Positions 44,183-51,770 of a DNA stretch of 64,000 nt are shown here, piece after piece (the stretch's first letter is position 1; each line of letters opens with the position of its first letter). This stretch comes from Enterococcus_C asini_A. Its GTDB lineage: Bacteria > Bacillota > Bacilli > Lactobacillales > Enterococcaceae. A program made the translations under genes and the position numbers. Location of the stretch: the NCBI RefSeq assembly GCF_031928785.1, contig NZ_JARQAL010000003.1. One strand, 5' to 3'. The notes below the pieces were generated by a model. It was not told where the DNA came from. It did not search any database and saw only the letters and a program-made list of their open reading frames with translations.

Positions 44183-44277
44183 AATTATTTTAAGAAAAAG
44201 GCAGTCTTAGATTTTTCAAGACAGTCGAGATTCACCTATGGTATAATAGCCAACGAATGACAACAGGAGGTATTACA

Positions 44278-44946
44278 GTGAGTAAACGAGACGACTTCAA
44301 CAACAATGAGAATCAAGAACCATGGGAACAACCAATTTATGACACAGAAGGGGACGACTTAGGTTCTCGGAGCCAACGTCGAGGCCAAAAAAATGGCAAC
44401 AAAGTATTTTTGATTAGTCTAGTAGTACTACTGGTACTTTGTATTGGTTTGATTATGGGCTTTTATGCAGTAGTGACCCGGGATACAGACCGTGCCGCCG
44501 TATCTGAAAGTACCACCGAAACAACTTCTTCAATTGCTAGCTCTACAAAAGAATCTTCTACTGTAGAATCTACAAAGGAAAGTTCTTCAGAAAGTTCCTC
44601 TTCTAGTTCTTCCAGCGAAACGGTACCAAGTTCCAGTGAAACCGTACCTAGCTCTAGTGAAGAAACACCTGCTGCCGACGATACAATGCAACAAGCCGAT
44701 GGCACTACCACAAACGGCAATACGGACGCATATGGCAATACTGTAGCGGATGGTACCCAAACACAAAATGACCAAACTACCCAAGAAGCTTCAAAAGACG
44801 GGGACTACACGTTGGTTCAATCCGGTGAAGGCCCTAACCAAGTAGCAGCGCGCACTGGGGTTTCCGTTGATACTATCTTTGCTTTAAACAATTTGGATCC
44901 CAACGACTATATGTTGTATCCGGGTATGCAATTACGCATTCGTTAA
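44278..44946 (+). CDS. LysM-domain surface-associated membrane protein
   Basis: A 222-residue protein with a charged cytoplasmic N-terminus, one membrane segment (about residues 42-63), a long Ser/Thr/Glu linker (about 75-150) suited to cross the wall, and a C-terminal LysM domain (YTLVQSGEGPNQVAARTGVS ... LYPGMQLRIR) that binds peptidoglycan. It fits the family seen before cmk-rpsA in enterococci and streptococci, and YpbE after recS in Bacillus. The GTG at 44278 follows AGGAGG. An extended -10 box TGGTATAAT lies at about 44238-44246. Confidence 0.88.
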   Translation: MSKRDDFNNNENQEPWEQPIYDTEGDDLGSRSQRRGQKNGNKVFLISLVVLLVLCIGLIMGFYAVVTRDTDRAAVSESTTETTSSIASSTKESSTVESTKESSSESSSSSSSSETVPSSSETVPSSSEETPAADDTMQQADGTTTNGNTDAYGNTVADGTQTQNDQTTQEASKDGDYTLVQSGEGPNQVAARTGVSVDTIFALNNLDPNDYMLYPGMQLRIR

Positions 44947-44970
44947 GATTTGTTATTAGGATGAAACAGC

Positions 44971-45008
44971 TTTGAAGTGCTACTGTTTAGTAGTGCTTCA
45001 AATTTTTA
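44971..45008 (+). terminator. terminator of the LysM gene
   Basis: TTTGAAGTGCTACT pairs with AGTAGTGCTTCAAA (two wobbles) around GTTT, followed by TTTTT. A weaker hairpin AGGGGC/GGCCTCT lies just after it. Confidence 0.85.
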
Positions 45009-45069
45009 GGGGCTTATTCGGGCCTCTTTCTTTATGTAGGGAAATCAGTTACAAAGAGGAGCTAGTTCA

Positions 45070-45741
45070 GTGAAAAAAATCAATATCGCCATTGACGGTC
45101 CAGCGTCATCGGGAAAAAGTACAGTGGCTAAAATCATCGCCAAAGATCTCGGTTATATTTATACAGATACTGGGGCCATGTATCGCAGTGTGACGTATCT
45201 TGCTTTAAAACACCAAGTGGCTTTTGATGATGAAGCAGGGTTGGTAGCTTTAATTGAAAACTACCCCATTACTTTTAGTCAAACTTCCAAGGGACAAGCA
45301 GTTTTTTGTGATGGTGAAGAAGTCACATCAGATATTCGAAACCATGATGTCACGAACAATGTTTCAGAAGTTGCTGCCCACGAAAAAGTTCGGGAACGCT
45401 TAGTAGCCCAACAACAAAAAATTGCCGCTGAAGGTGGCGTGGTTATGGACGGCCGCGACATTGGCACCAAAGTCTTGCCTAATGCCGAAGTGAAAATCTT
45501 TTTAGTTGCCAGTGTAGATGAGCGGGCGGAACGGCGCTACAAAGAAAACTTGAGCAAAGGATTAGCCACTGACTTGGCGACTTTAAAAGAAGAAATCAAA
45601 CATCGGGATTATTTAGATTCTCATCGGGAAGTTTCGCCATTAAAACAAGCGAAAGATGCTCGATTAATCGATACTACTGGAATGTCCATTGAGGATGTGG
45701 TGGCTGCGATTGAAAAGATTGTGGAAGAGACGCTTGCCTAA
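45070..45741 (+). CDS. cmk: cytidylate kinase
   Basis: A 223-residue kinase converting CMP and dCMP to diphosphates. The P-loop DGPASSGKST (9-18), YTDTGAMYRS, the DGRDIGT region and the late RDYLDSHREVSPL match Cmk of Firmicutes. The GTG at 45070 follows AAGAGGAG. The neighbouring order cmk-rpsA-der is common to low-G+C Gram-positives. Confidence 0.95.
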   Translation: MKKINIAIDGPASSGKSTVAKIIAKDLGYIYTDTGAMYRSVTYLALKHQVAFDDEAGLVALIENYPITFSQTSKGQAVFCDGEEVTSDIRNHDVTNNVSEVAAHEKVRERLVAQQQKIAAEGGVVMDGRDIGTKVLPNAEVKIFLVASVDERAERRYKENLSKGLATDLATLKEEIKHRDYLDSHREVSPLKQAKDARLIDTTGMSIEDVVAAIEKIVEETLA

Positions 45742-45914
45742 TCTTTTGAGTCTTTTTGAGAAGAAATTTAGGAGTTTTTAGCAAAAAATTGGATGAAAAC
45801 GTGATTATTCAAAAGAATTGAGCGAAATCGCTTTATTTTTCTTTCAGTTTATTTTACACTTAAAGTTGTAGCTATGCATTTATTTAATATGTGTTGGTTA
45901 GGAGGACATGAGTC

Positions 45915-47132
45915 ATGACAGAAATGAACAATCAGGTAGAAGGCAGTCAATCAATGGCGGACGCTTTGGAAAACTTCGGTGAAGTGAAAATCGGCGACGT
46001 TGTCAAAGGGGAAGTATTAGCCATCGAAGACAAACAAGCCATCGTGGGAATCGAAGGCGCCGGTGTTGAAGGGGTTGTTCCAGCTAAGGAACTTTCTACT
46101 TTGCCAGTCGAAGACATCAATGAAATTGTAAAGGTGGGGGATGTCTTAGAACTAGTGGTCATCTCATCCATCGGGAAAGACAAGGAAAATGGTAGTTACC
46201 TTCTTTCCAAACGCCGTCTAGACGCGAAAAAAGTCTGGGCTGATATCGAACAAGAATTTAAAGATGGAAAAATCATCGAAGCACCTGTTACGGATGTAGT
46301 CAAAGGTGGCTTGGTTGTAGATGTTGGTGTGCGCGGTTTCGTCCCTGCATCAATGGTTGAAGATCATTTCGTTGCGGATTTTTCTAGCTATAAAGGCCAA
46401 ACTTTGGCATTTAAAATCGTGGAAATCGAACCATCTGAAAACCGCTTGATCTTATCCCACAAAGCGATTGTGGAAGAAGAAAAAGCTGGTAAAAAACAAG
46501 AACTATTGGCTTCTCTTCACGAAGGCGATAAAGTGGAAGGAACCGTTGCCCGTTTGACCGACTTCGGCGCTTTCGTGGATCTTGGAGGCATCGACGGCTT
46601 AGTCCATGTTTCTGAAATTTCCCACAGCCATATTGCCAAACCAAGTGATGCTTTGAAAGTGGGAGACAAAGTTCAAGTAGCGGTCTTAAGCGTAGATCCT
46701 GACCGGGAACGGATTTCCTTGTCCATTAAAGATACTTTGCCTGGACCTTGGGACAATATCGAAGAAAAAGCTGCCCCAGGAACAGTCTTGGACGGGACAG
46801 TAAAACGCCTAACTAGCTTTGGCGCTTTTGTAGAAGTCTTCCCAGGTGTTGAAGGTTTGGTTCACATTTCCCAAATCTCTCACAAACACATTGCAACACC
46901 TCATGAAGTGTTAACTGAAGGGGATCAAGTACAAGTGAAAGTCTTGGAAGTCAATCCTGAAGAACACCGTATTGCCTTAAGCATTAAAGCATTGGAAGAA
47001 AAACCAGCTGATGCGAAAGAAGAAGTGGAAGAAGTTGAAGAGTATGTCTTACCTGAAGAAACGACTGGTTTCTCCATGGGGGATATCTTGGGAGCTGCTT
47101 TAAAAGACAACGACGATAATGAAGAAGCGTAA
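45915..47132 (+). CDS. rpsA: 30S ribosomal protein S1
   Basis: A 405-residue S1 protein with four S1 OB domains (repeats starting at about residues 25, 110, 195 and 280; for example GTVARLTDFGAFVDL and GTVKRLTSFGAFVEV) and an acidic tail (EEVEEVEEY ... DDNEEA). It has fewer domains than the six of E. coli S1, as usual in Firmicutes. It helps mRNA recruitment and binding. Ribosome binding site AGGAGG precedes the ATG. Confidence 0.95.
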   Translation: MTEMNNQVEGSQSMADALENFGEVKIGDVVKGEVLAIEDKQAIVGIEGAGVEGVVPAKELSTLPVEDINEIVKVGDVLELVVISSIGKDKENGSYLLSKRRLDAKKVWADIEQEFKDGKIIEAPVTDVVKGGLVVDVGVRGFVPASMVEDHFVADFSSYKGQTLAFKIVEIEPSENRLILSHKAIVEEEKAGKKQELLASLHEGDKVEGTVARLTDFGAFVDLGGIDGLVHVSEISHSHIAKPSDALKVGDKVQVAVLSVDPDRERISLSIKDTLPGPWDNIEEKAAPGTVLDGTVKRLTSFGAFVEVFPGVEGLVHISQISHKHIATPHEVLTEGDQVQVKVLEVNPEEHRIALSIKALEEKPADAKEEVEEVEEYVLPEETTGFSMGDILGAALKDNDDNEEA

Positions 47133-47147
47133 GCGAAATTGAGTGAG

Positions 47148-47183
47148 AACCCTTTGCAGCTTGAAGACTGCAAAGGGTTTTTT
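47148..47183 (+). terminator. terminator of rpsA
   Basis: AACCCTTTGCAG pairs perfectly with CTGCAAAGGGTT, followed by T residues. Confidence 0.92.
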
Positions 47184-47276
47184 AACTTGCAACTTGTTGA
47201 TAGATTGGGTAAACTAACGTAGGTCGGAATGTATTAGGTAAATAAAGAAAGCAACGAAGAAAGGTAGGAGAGCGCA

Positions 47277-48587
47277 ATGGCAAATCCAACAATTGCAATC
47301 GTCGGGCGTCCCAATGTGGGCAAGTCCACGATTTTTAACCGGATCGCCGGAGAACGCATCTCTATCGTAGAAGATACTCCGGGGGTAACCCGAGATCGGA
47401 TTTATGCGACAGGAGAATGGTTAGGACGGGAGTTTTCCGTCATTGATACCGGGGGAATCGATCTTGGGGATGAACCCTTTATGGATCAAATCAAGCATCA
47501 AGCGGAAATCGCAATTGATGAAGCAGATGTAATTATTTTAGTGACCAGTGCTAGAGAAGGAGTCACTGACGCGGATGAACTGGTGGCGCGGATTTTGTAC
47601 AAGAGCAATAAACCAGTGATTTTAGCCGTGAACAAAGTAGATAATCCAGAAATGCGAGCCGATATTTATGAGTTTTATGCACTAGGTCTGGGAGATCCAT
47701 TCCCGGTTTCGGGTAGTCACGGTTTAGGAATCGGTGATATCTTAGATGAAGCAGTAAAAAATTTCACTACAGAAATTGAGGAAGAAGACGACAGCATCAT
47801 CAAGTTCTCATTAATTGGACGACCAAATGTAGGCAAATCTTCTTTGATTAATGCTTTATTAGGGGAAGAACGGGTTATCGTTTCTGATGTGGAAGGTACT
47901 ACCAGAGACGCCATTGATACTCATTTTGTAGCAGAGAATGGTCAAGAGTTTACTATGATTGACACTGCGGGGATGCGTAAACGAGGCAAAGTCTACGAAA
48001 ACACCGAAAAATATAGTGTTATGCGGGCAATGCGGGCAATCGAACGCTCTGATGTCATCTTAATGGTACTAAACGCCCATGAAGGGATTCGGGAACAAGA
48101 TAAAAAAGTCGCCGGTTATGCCCATGAAGCCGGTAAAGGGATCATTATTTTGGTGAATAAATGGGACCTGGTGGCAAAAGAAACCAATACGTTACGGGAC
48201 TTTGAGGAAGAAATCAGAGACGAGTTCCAATATTTGGATTATGCACCGATTTTATTTGTTTCTGCAGTGACCAAACAACGGTTAAACAAGTTACCTGCCT
48301 TAATCGAAGAAGTCAGCATGAATCAAAATATGCGGGTGCCTTCTGCCTTGTTGAATGACGTAATTATGGATGCAGTCGCCATTAATCCTACACCAACGGA
48401 CAAAGGCAAACGTTTGAAAATTTTCTATGCCACACAAGTTGCAGTAAAACCACCAACATTTGTAATCTTTGTCAATGAAGAAGAACTGATGCACTTTTCT
48501 TATGCACGCTTTTTGGAAAATCAAATTCGCAATGCCTTCACCTTTGAAGGGACGCCGATTCGGATTATTCCTCGGCGACGAAAATAG
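47277..48587 (+). CDS. der: ribosome-assembly GTPase Der (EngA)
   Basis: A 436-residue protein with two consecutive G domains, each with the P-loop GRPNVGKS (residues 10-17 and about 183-190), DTPG/DTAG G3 motifs and NKVD/NKWD G4 motifs, then a KH-like C-terminal domain. It matures the 50S subunit. Ribosome binding site AGGAG precedes the ATG, and a terminator follows. Confidence 0.97.
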   Translation: MANPTIAIVGRPNVGKSTIFNRIAGERISIVEDTPGVTRDRIYATGEWLGREFSVIDTGGIDLGDEPFMDQIKHQAEIAIDEADVIILVTSAREGVTDADELVARILYKSNKPVILAVNKVDNPEMRADIYEFYALGLGDPFPVSGSHGLGIGDILDEAVKNFTTEIEEEDDSIIKFSLIGRPNVGKSSLINALLGEERVIVSDVEGTTRDAIDTHFVAENGQEFTMIDTAGMRKRGKVYENTEKYSVMRAMRAIERSDVILMVLNAHEGIREQDKKVAGYAHEAGKGIIILVNKWDLVAKETNTLRDFEEEIRDEFQYLDYAPILFVSAVTKQRLNKLPALIEEVSMNQNMRVPSALLNDVIMDAVAINPTPTDKGKRLKIFYATQVAVKPPTFVIFVNEEELMHFSYARFLENQIRNAFTFEGTPIRIIPRRRK

Positions 48588-48593
48588 GCTTGT

Positions 48594-48622
48594 AGAGATG
48601 GAAGATTTCCATCTCTTTTTTT
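48594..48622 (+). terminator. terminator of der
   Basis: AGAGATGGAA pairs perfectly with TTCCATCTCT around GAT, followed by seven T. Confidence 0.92.
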
Positions 48623-48917
48623 GAACTTTATGCTTGACAGAACAAGGTTTTCGTGAACTTTTTTGCGGATTTTTGAAGTCAAAAATGACTTTCTTAAGGT
48701 AGATTTTTGACTATTTTGGACAAAATTGTAAAAAAGTGGGAAATACGCGAAAAAAAAGCCGGAGAATCGGTGTTATCCTTGATATTACAGCATTCTTGTG
48801 ATAACGTATTAACAGAATATTGATGGGAATCAATATTTGGCGAGGAAGTTTGGACCACTCAAATTTCCTTACTTGATGTTTCTACATCAAACCACGTGTT
48901 GAGGAGGTGAATCATTC
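48623..48917 (+). promoter_or_regulatory. hup upstream region with three leader hairpins
   Basis: No gene. Candidate promoter TTGATA with GATAAC downstream near 48779-48805 (weak). Three hairpins follow one another: AATATTGAT/ATCAATATT (48816-48837), GGAAGTTTG/CAAATTTCC (48844-48868) and TTGATGT/ACATCAA (48873-48890), ending just before the ribosome binding site GAGGAGGTG. Confidence 0.6.
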
Positions 48918-49193
48918 ATGGCAAATAAAGCAGAATTGATCGAACAAGTTGCAAAAGCGACTGACTTGACTAAGAAAGACGCAACAGCAGCTGTTGAAGC
49001 AGTCTTTTCAACCATCCAAGAAGCTTTAGCTAACGGTGAAAAAGTTCAATTGATTGGTTTCGGTAACTTCGAAGTACGCTCTCGTGCAGAACGTAAAGGA
49101 CGTAACCCACAAACTGGCGAAGAAATTCAAATTCCTGCAAGCAAAATTCCTGCATTCAAACCAGGGAAAGCGTTGAAGGATGCTGTTAAATAA
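48918..49193 (+). CDS. hup: DNA-binding protein HU
   Basis: A 91-residue HU protein that bends and compacts DNA. It matches the family from NKAELIEQVAKATDLTKKDA to the DNA-gripping arm RKGRNPQTGEEIQIPASK and the end FKPGKALKDAVK. Strong ribosome binding site GAGGAGGTG fits high expression. A terminator follows, and then the structured repeat copy B. Confidence 0.97.
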   Translation: MANKAELIEQVAKATDLTKKDATAAVEAVFSTIQEALANGEKVQLIGFGNFEVRSRAERKGRNPQTGEEIQIPASKIPAFKPGKALKDAVK

Positions 49194-49204
49194 GACAGTT
49201 TTGC

Positions 49205-49235
49205 GAACCTCTGAGAAATCAGAGGTTCTTTTTTA
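49205..49235 (+). terminator. terminator of hup
   Basis: GAACCTCTGA pairs perfectly with TCAGAGGTTC around GAAA, followed by six T. Confidence 0.92.
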
Positions 49236-49278
49236 TAAACAAGGGAATGTTTATTAATGGAAAATATAAAAAAGCTGA

Positions 49279-49606
49279 GGGGCTGTGACAAAAGTCGTAT
49301 TCCAGTCCTCCGAACCGAACATTACTATACGTGAGACGAAAGCAAAAGACGAGACTCTTTCATGAAGGAACATAGGAAGAGTCTCGTCTTTTCATTTCTA
49401 AAAATTTCAAACGGTGACTAACCTTGATTTCATCAAGCTAAGTCACCGTAATTCACTTTTTCTCTGAACACGTATAGTAATGTTTCTTCTACGGACTGAA
49501 ACACGACTTCTTCACGATTAATTTTCAAACGTACATTTATTTGACTTAAAATCAAAACGTTCGCTATTTTTTGTTTATTAGTTACTTATGTCACATCCCC
49601 TTTTTT
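49279..49606 (+). repeat. structured intergenic element, copy B
   Basis: GGGGCTGTGACA (49279-49290) pairs with TGTCACATCCCC (49589-49600), one mismatch, followed by six T. Inside it CAGTCC pairs with GGACTG (49303-49308, 49493-49498), 49317-49333 pairs with 49469-49485 over 17 bp, an 18-bp hairpin lies at 49344-49392, and the two-part hairpin ACGGTGACT/AGTCACCGT with CTTGAT/ATCAAG lies at 49411-49449. Copy A at 12432-12741 has the same plan with compensating changes. Unpaired blocks such as CTAAAAAT and GTGAGACG are conserved. No coding frame fits. It starts 85 nt after hup in the same orientation. Confidence 0.82.
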
Positions 49607-49777
49607 GCATTAGAGTTTTTTGACCATTTGTTAGGGAAACAGCGTACTTACTTAGAGAATAAATAGGCTAAAACACACCGTAAATTAACTTATCTCATTA
49701 TAATTTCATTTAAAAGGAATTCATGCTATACTTTTAAGTAACAGGAATGGTTTAAAACGATTTGTTGAAAGATAAAA

Positions 49778-49823
49778 AAAATTCAGAAAATTTATTGACT
49801 TTGCTTACAATTAAAGATATAGT
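49778..49823 (+). promoter_or_regulatory. ilv promoter with CodY-like box
   Basis: AAAATTCAGAAAATT (49778-49792) matches the CodY consensus AATTTTCWGAAAATT at 13 of 15 positions. Directly after it are TTGACT (49795-49800), a 17-nt spacer and TATAGT (49818-49823). Confidence 0.75.
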
Positions 49824-49868
49824 AAAAAAAACATTCTTTTAGAAATCTTGACGAAAGGGGCGATTGAA

Positions 49869-49928
49869 ATGCAAATGAATCAAAAACAGCAAGAAATCGT
49901 CATTTTAGTCATTTACCAGAGGACTTAA
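49869..49928 (+). CDS. ilv leader peptide
   Basis: A 19-residue peptide, MQMNQKQQEIVILVIYQRT, with a run of Ile, Val and Leu codons (IVILVI). It starts at an ATG after AAAGGGGCG and ends inside the first hairpin of the leader. A ribosome slowed by shortage of charged Ile, Val or Leu tRNA would change which downstream hairpin forms. It is a regulatory peptide with no expected function of its own. Confidence 0.82.
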   Translation: MQMNQKQQEIVILVIYQRT

Positions 49929-50018
49929 AACGTAGGGAAACCTGATCGTTTGAGTCCTGTTTGCGTTACGAATGGGATTCTGTCAAGCATCCCATTCTCT
50001 AATATGGGATGCTTTTTT
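49920..50018 (+). terminator. ilv attenuator: pause hairpin, antiterminator, terminator
   Basis: Hairpin 1: AGGACT...AGTCCT (49920-49958) overlaps the leader-peptide stop. Antiterminator: GAATGGGAT (49970-49978) with ATCCCATTC (49989-49997). Terminator: AGCATCCCAT (49986-49995) with ATGGGATGCT (50004-50013) and a T run. The last two share bases and cannot coexist. No T-box motif was found. Confidence 0.82.
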
Positions 50019-50051
50019 ATACGCAAAAATGCTGGAGGGGGAGTTAGATAG

Positions 50052-51734
50052 ATGCGAAGTGATCAGATTAAAAAGGGAATTGATGCGGCGCCGGCAAGAA
50101 GCTTACTGTATGCTACGGGGCAAGTAAAAAATATTCAGGACATGAATAAGCCCTTTATTGCGATTTGTAATTCTTACATTGATATTGTTCCGGGACATGT
50201 ACACTTACGGGAATTAGCGGATGTAGCCAAAGAAGCAATCCGGGAAGCTGGGGGAATTCCTTTTGAGTTTAATACCATTGGAGTAGATGACGGGATTGCC
50301 ATGGGGCACATTGGCATGCGCTATTCGCTGCCAAGTCGGGAATTAATCGCCGATGCAGCCGAAACGGTGATTAACGCTCATTGGTTTGACGGGGTCTTGT
50401 ACTTGCCAAACTGTGACAAGATTACTCCAGGGATGATTATGGCAGCGGTCCGCACCAATGTTCCAGCAGCCTTTGTCTCCGGAGGGCCGATGAAAGCAGG
50501 GGTAGATCCACGGGGGCATCAGACCACCTTATCTTCCATGTTTGAAGCGGTGGGAGCATATAAAGAAGGGCAGATGTCTGAGGTAGATTTTCAATTTATG
50601 GAAGAAAATGCTTGTCCAACTTGTGGTTCTTGTGCCGGTATGTTTACAGCCAACTCCATGAATTGCCTTTTAGAAATTTTAGGACTAGCTCTACCGGGCA
50701 ACGGAACGGTGCTAGCAGTTTCTGAGGAACGGCGAGAATTGGTAAAACAAACAGCCAACCATTTAATGGAGCTTGTGAAAAAAGATATTAAGCCGCGAGA
50801 TATTGTTACCAAAGAAGCCATTGATGATGCTTTTGCATTGGATATGGCGATGGGGGGCTCCACGAATACTGTCTTGCACACATTGGCTATTGCCAATGAA
50901 GCAGAAATTGAGTACCAGCTAGAAGAAGTCAACGAGATTGCCAAGCGCGTACCGTATTTATCAAAAATCGCACCGTCTTCTGCTTATTCTATGCACGATG
51001 TTCATGAAGCTGGCGGGGTTTCGGCCATTATCAATGAACTGGTTTCCATTGAAGGAGCAATTCATCCAGACCGAATGACGGTAACAGGTAAAACCATTCG
51101 AGAAAATGTAGCCACAGCCAAAATTAAAAATCCTGAAGTTATTCATCCTAAAGAAACCCCCTATAGTCCAGTGGGAGGGCTGTCCATTCTCTACGGTAAT
51201 TTAGCGCCAAAAGGTGGGGTCATCAAAGTCGGGGGTGTTGACCCAAGTGTGAAGCATTTTACAGGAAAAGCGATTTGTTTTGATTCCCATGATGAAGCAG
51301 TAGCGGCCATTGATGACCATCGTGTACAAGCAGGACATGTGGTGGTGATTCGTTATGAAGGGCCAAAAGGAGGCCCGGGAATGCCGGAAATGCTGGCTCC
51401 TACTTCTAGTATTGTAGGACGCGGATTAGGCAAGGATGTAGCACTCATCACCGATGGTCGTTTTTCCGGAGCAACTCGAGGAATCGCCATTGGTCATATT
51501 TCTCCGGAAGCTGCGGCGGGAGGCCCGTTAGCTTTGGTCCAAGATGGGGATGAGATCACCATTGATTTAATCAATCGTCGTTTGAATGTGAATTTAACTG
51601 AAACAGAGATGGCTCAGCGAAAAGAACATTTGCCGAAATTTACATCGAAAGTGAAAAAAGGTTGGTTGGCACGCTATTCTGCCTTGGTGACTTCCGCCCA
51701 TACCGGGGGCATTATGCGGTTGCCAGAAGAATAG
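50052..51734 (+). CDS. ilvD: dihydroxy-acid dehydratase
   Basis: A 560-residue iron-sulfur enzyme that dehydrates dihydroxy acids in valine and isoleucine synthesis. Likely cluster ligands are Cys39 (AICNSY), Cys121 (LPNCDKITPGM) and Cys194 (CGSCAGMFTANSMN). First structural gene of ilvDBNCA, the gene order also known in Lactococcus, behind the attenuator. Ribosome binding site GGAGGGGG precedes the ATG. Confidence 0.96.
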   Translation: MRSDQIKKGIDAAPARSLLYATGQVKNIQDMNKPFIAICNSYIDIVPGHVHLRELADVAKEAIREAGGIPFEFNTIGVDDGIAMGHIGMRYSLPSRELIADAAETVINAHWFDGVLYLPNCDKITPGMIMAAVRTNVPAAFVSGGPMKAGVDPRGHQTTLSSMFEAVGAYKEGQMSEVDFQFMEENACPTCGSCAGMFTANSMNCLLEILGLALPGNGTVLAVSEERRELVKQTANHLMELVKKDIKPRDIVTKEAIDDAFALDMAMGGSTNTVLHTLAIANEAEIEYQLEEVNEIAKRVPYLSKIAPSSAYSMHDVHEAGGVSAIINELVSIEGAIHPDRMTVTGKTIRENVATAKIKNPEVIHPKETPYSPVGGLSILYGNLAPKGGVIKVGGVDPSVKHFTGKAICFDSHDEAVAAIDDHRVQAGHVVVIRYEGPKGGPGMPEMLAPTSSIVGRGLGKDVALITDGRFSGATRGIAIGHISPEAAAGGPLALVQDGDEITIDLINRRLNVNLTETEMAQRKEHLPKFTSKVKKGWLARYSALVTSAHTGGIMRLPEE

Positions 51735-51770
51735 CAGTTTGAGGTCTTTGGTTTTAAAAGGAGGGAGCGT

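Noticed and set aside
42812..44193. Programmed frameshifting in recQ
   Set aside because: The site GAGAGCC has no slippery heptamer and no clear stimulatory hairpin; a one-base deletion explains it more simply.
49279..49606. Insertion sequence or coding gene within the repeat element
   Set aside because: No transposase frame of any length; the conserved parts are helices and short unpaired blocks, and no clear target-site duplication flanks it.
49869..50051. T-box riboswitch in the ilv leader
   Set aside because: No T-box core motif (AGGGTGGNACCGCG) or specifier loop could be found; the leader peptide and alternative hairpins explain the region.
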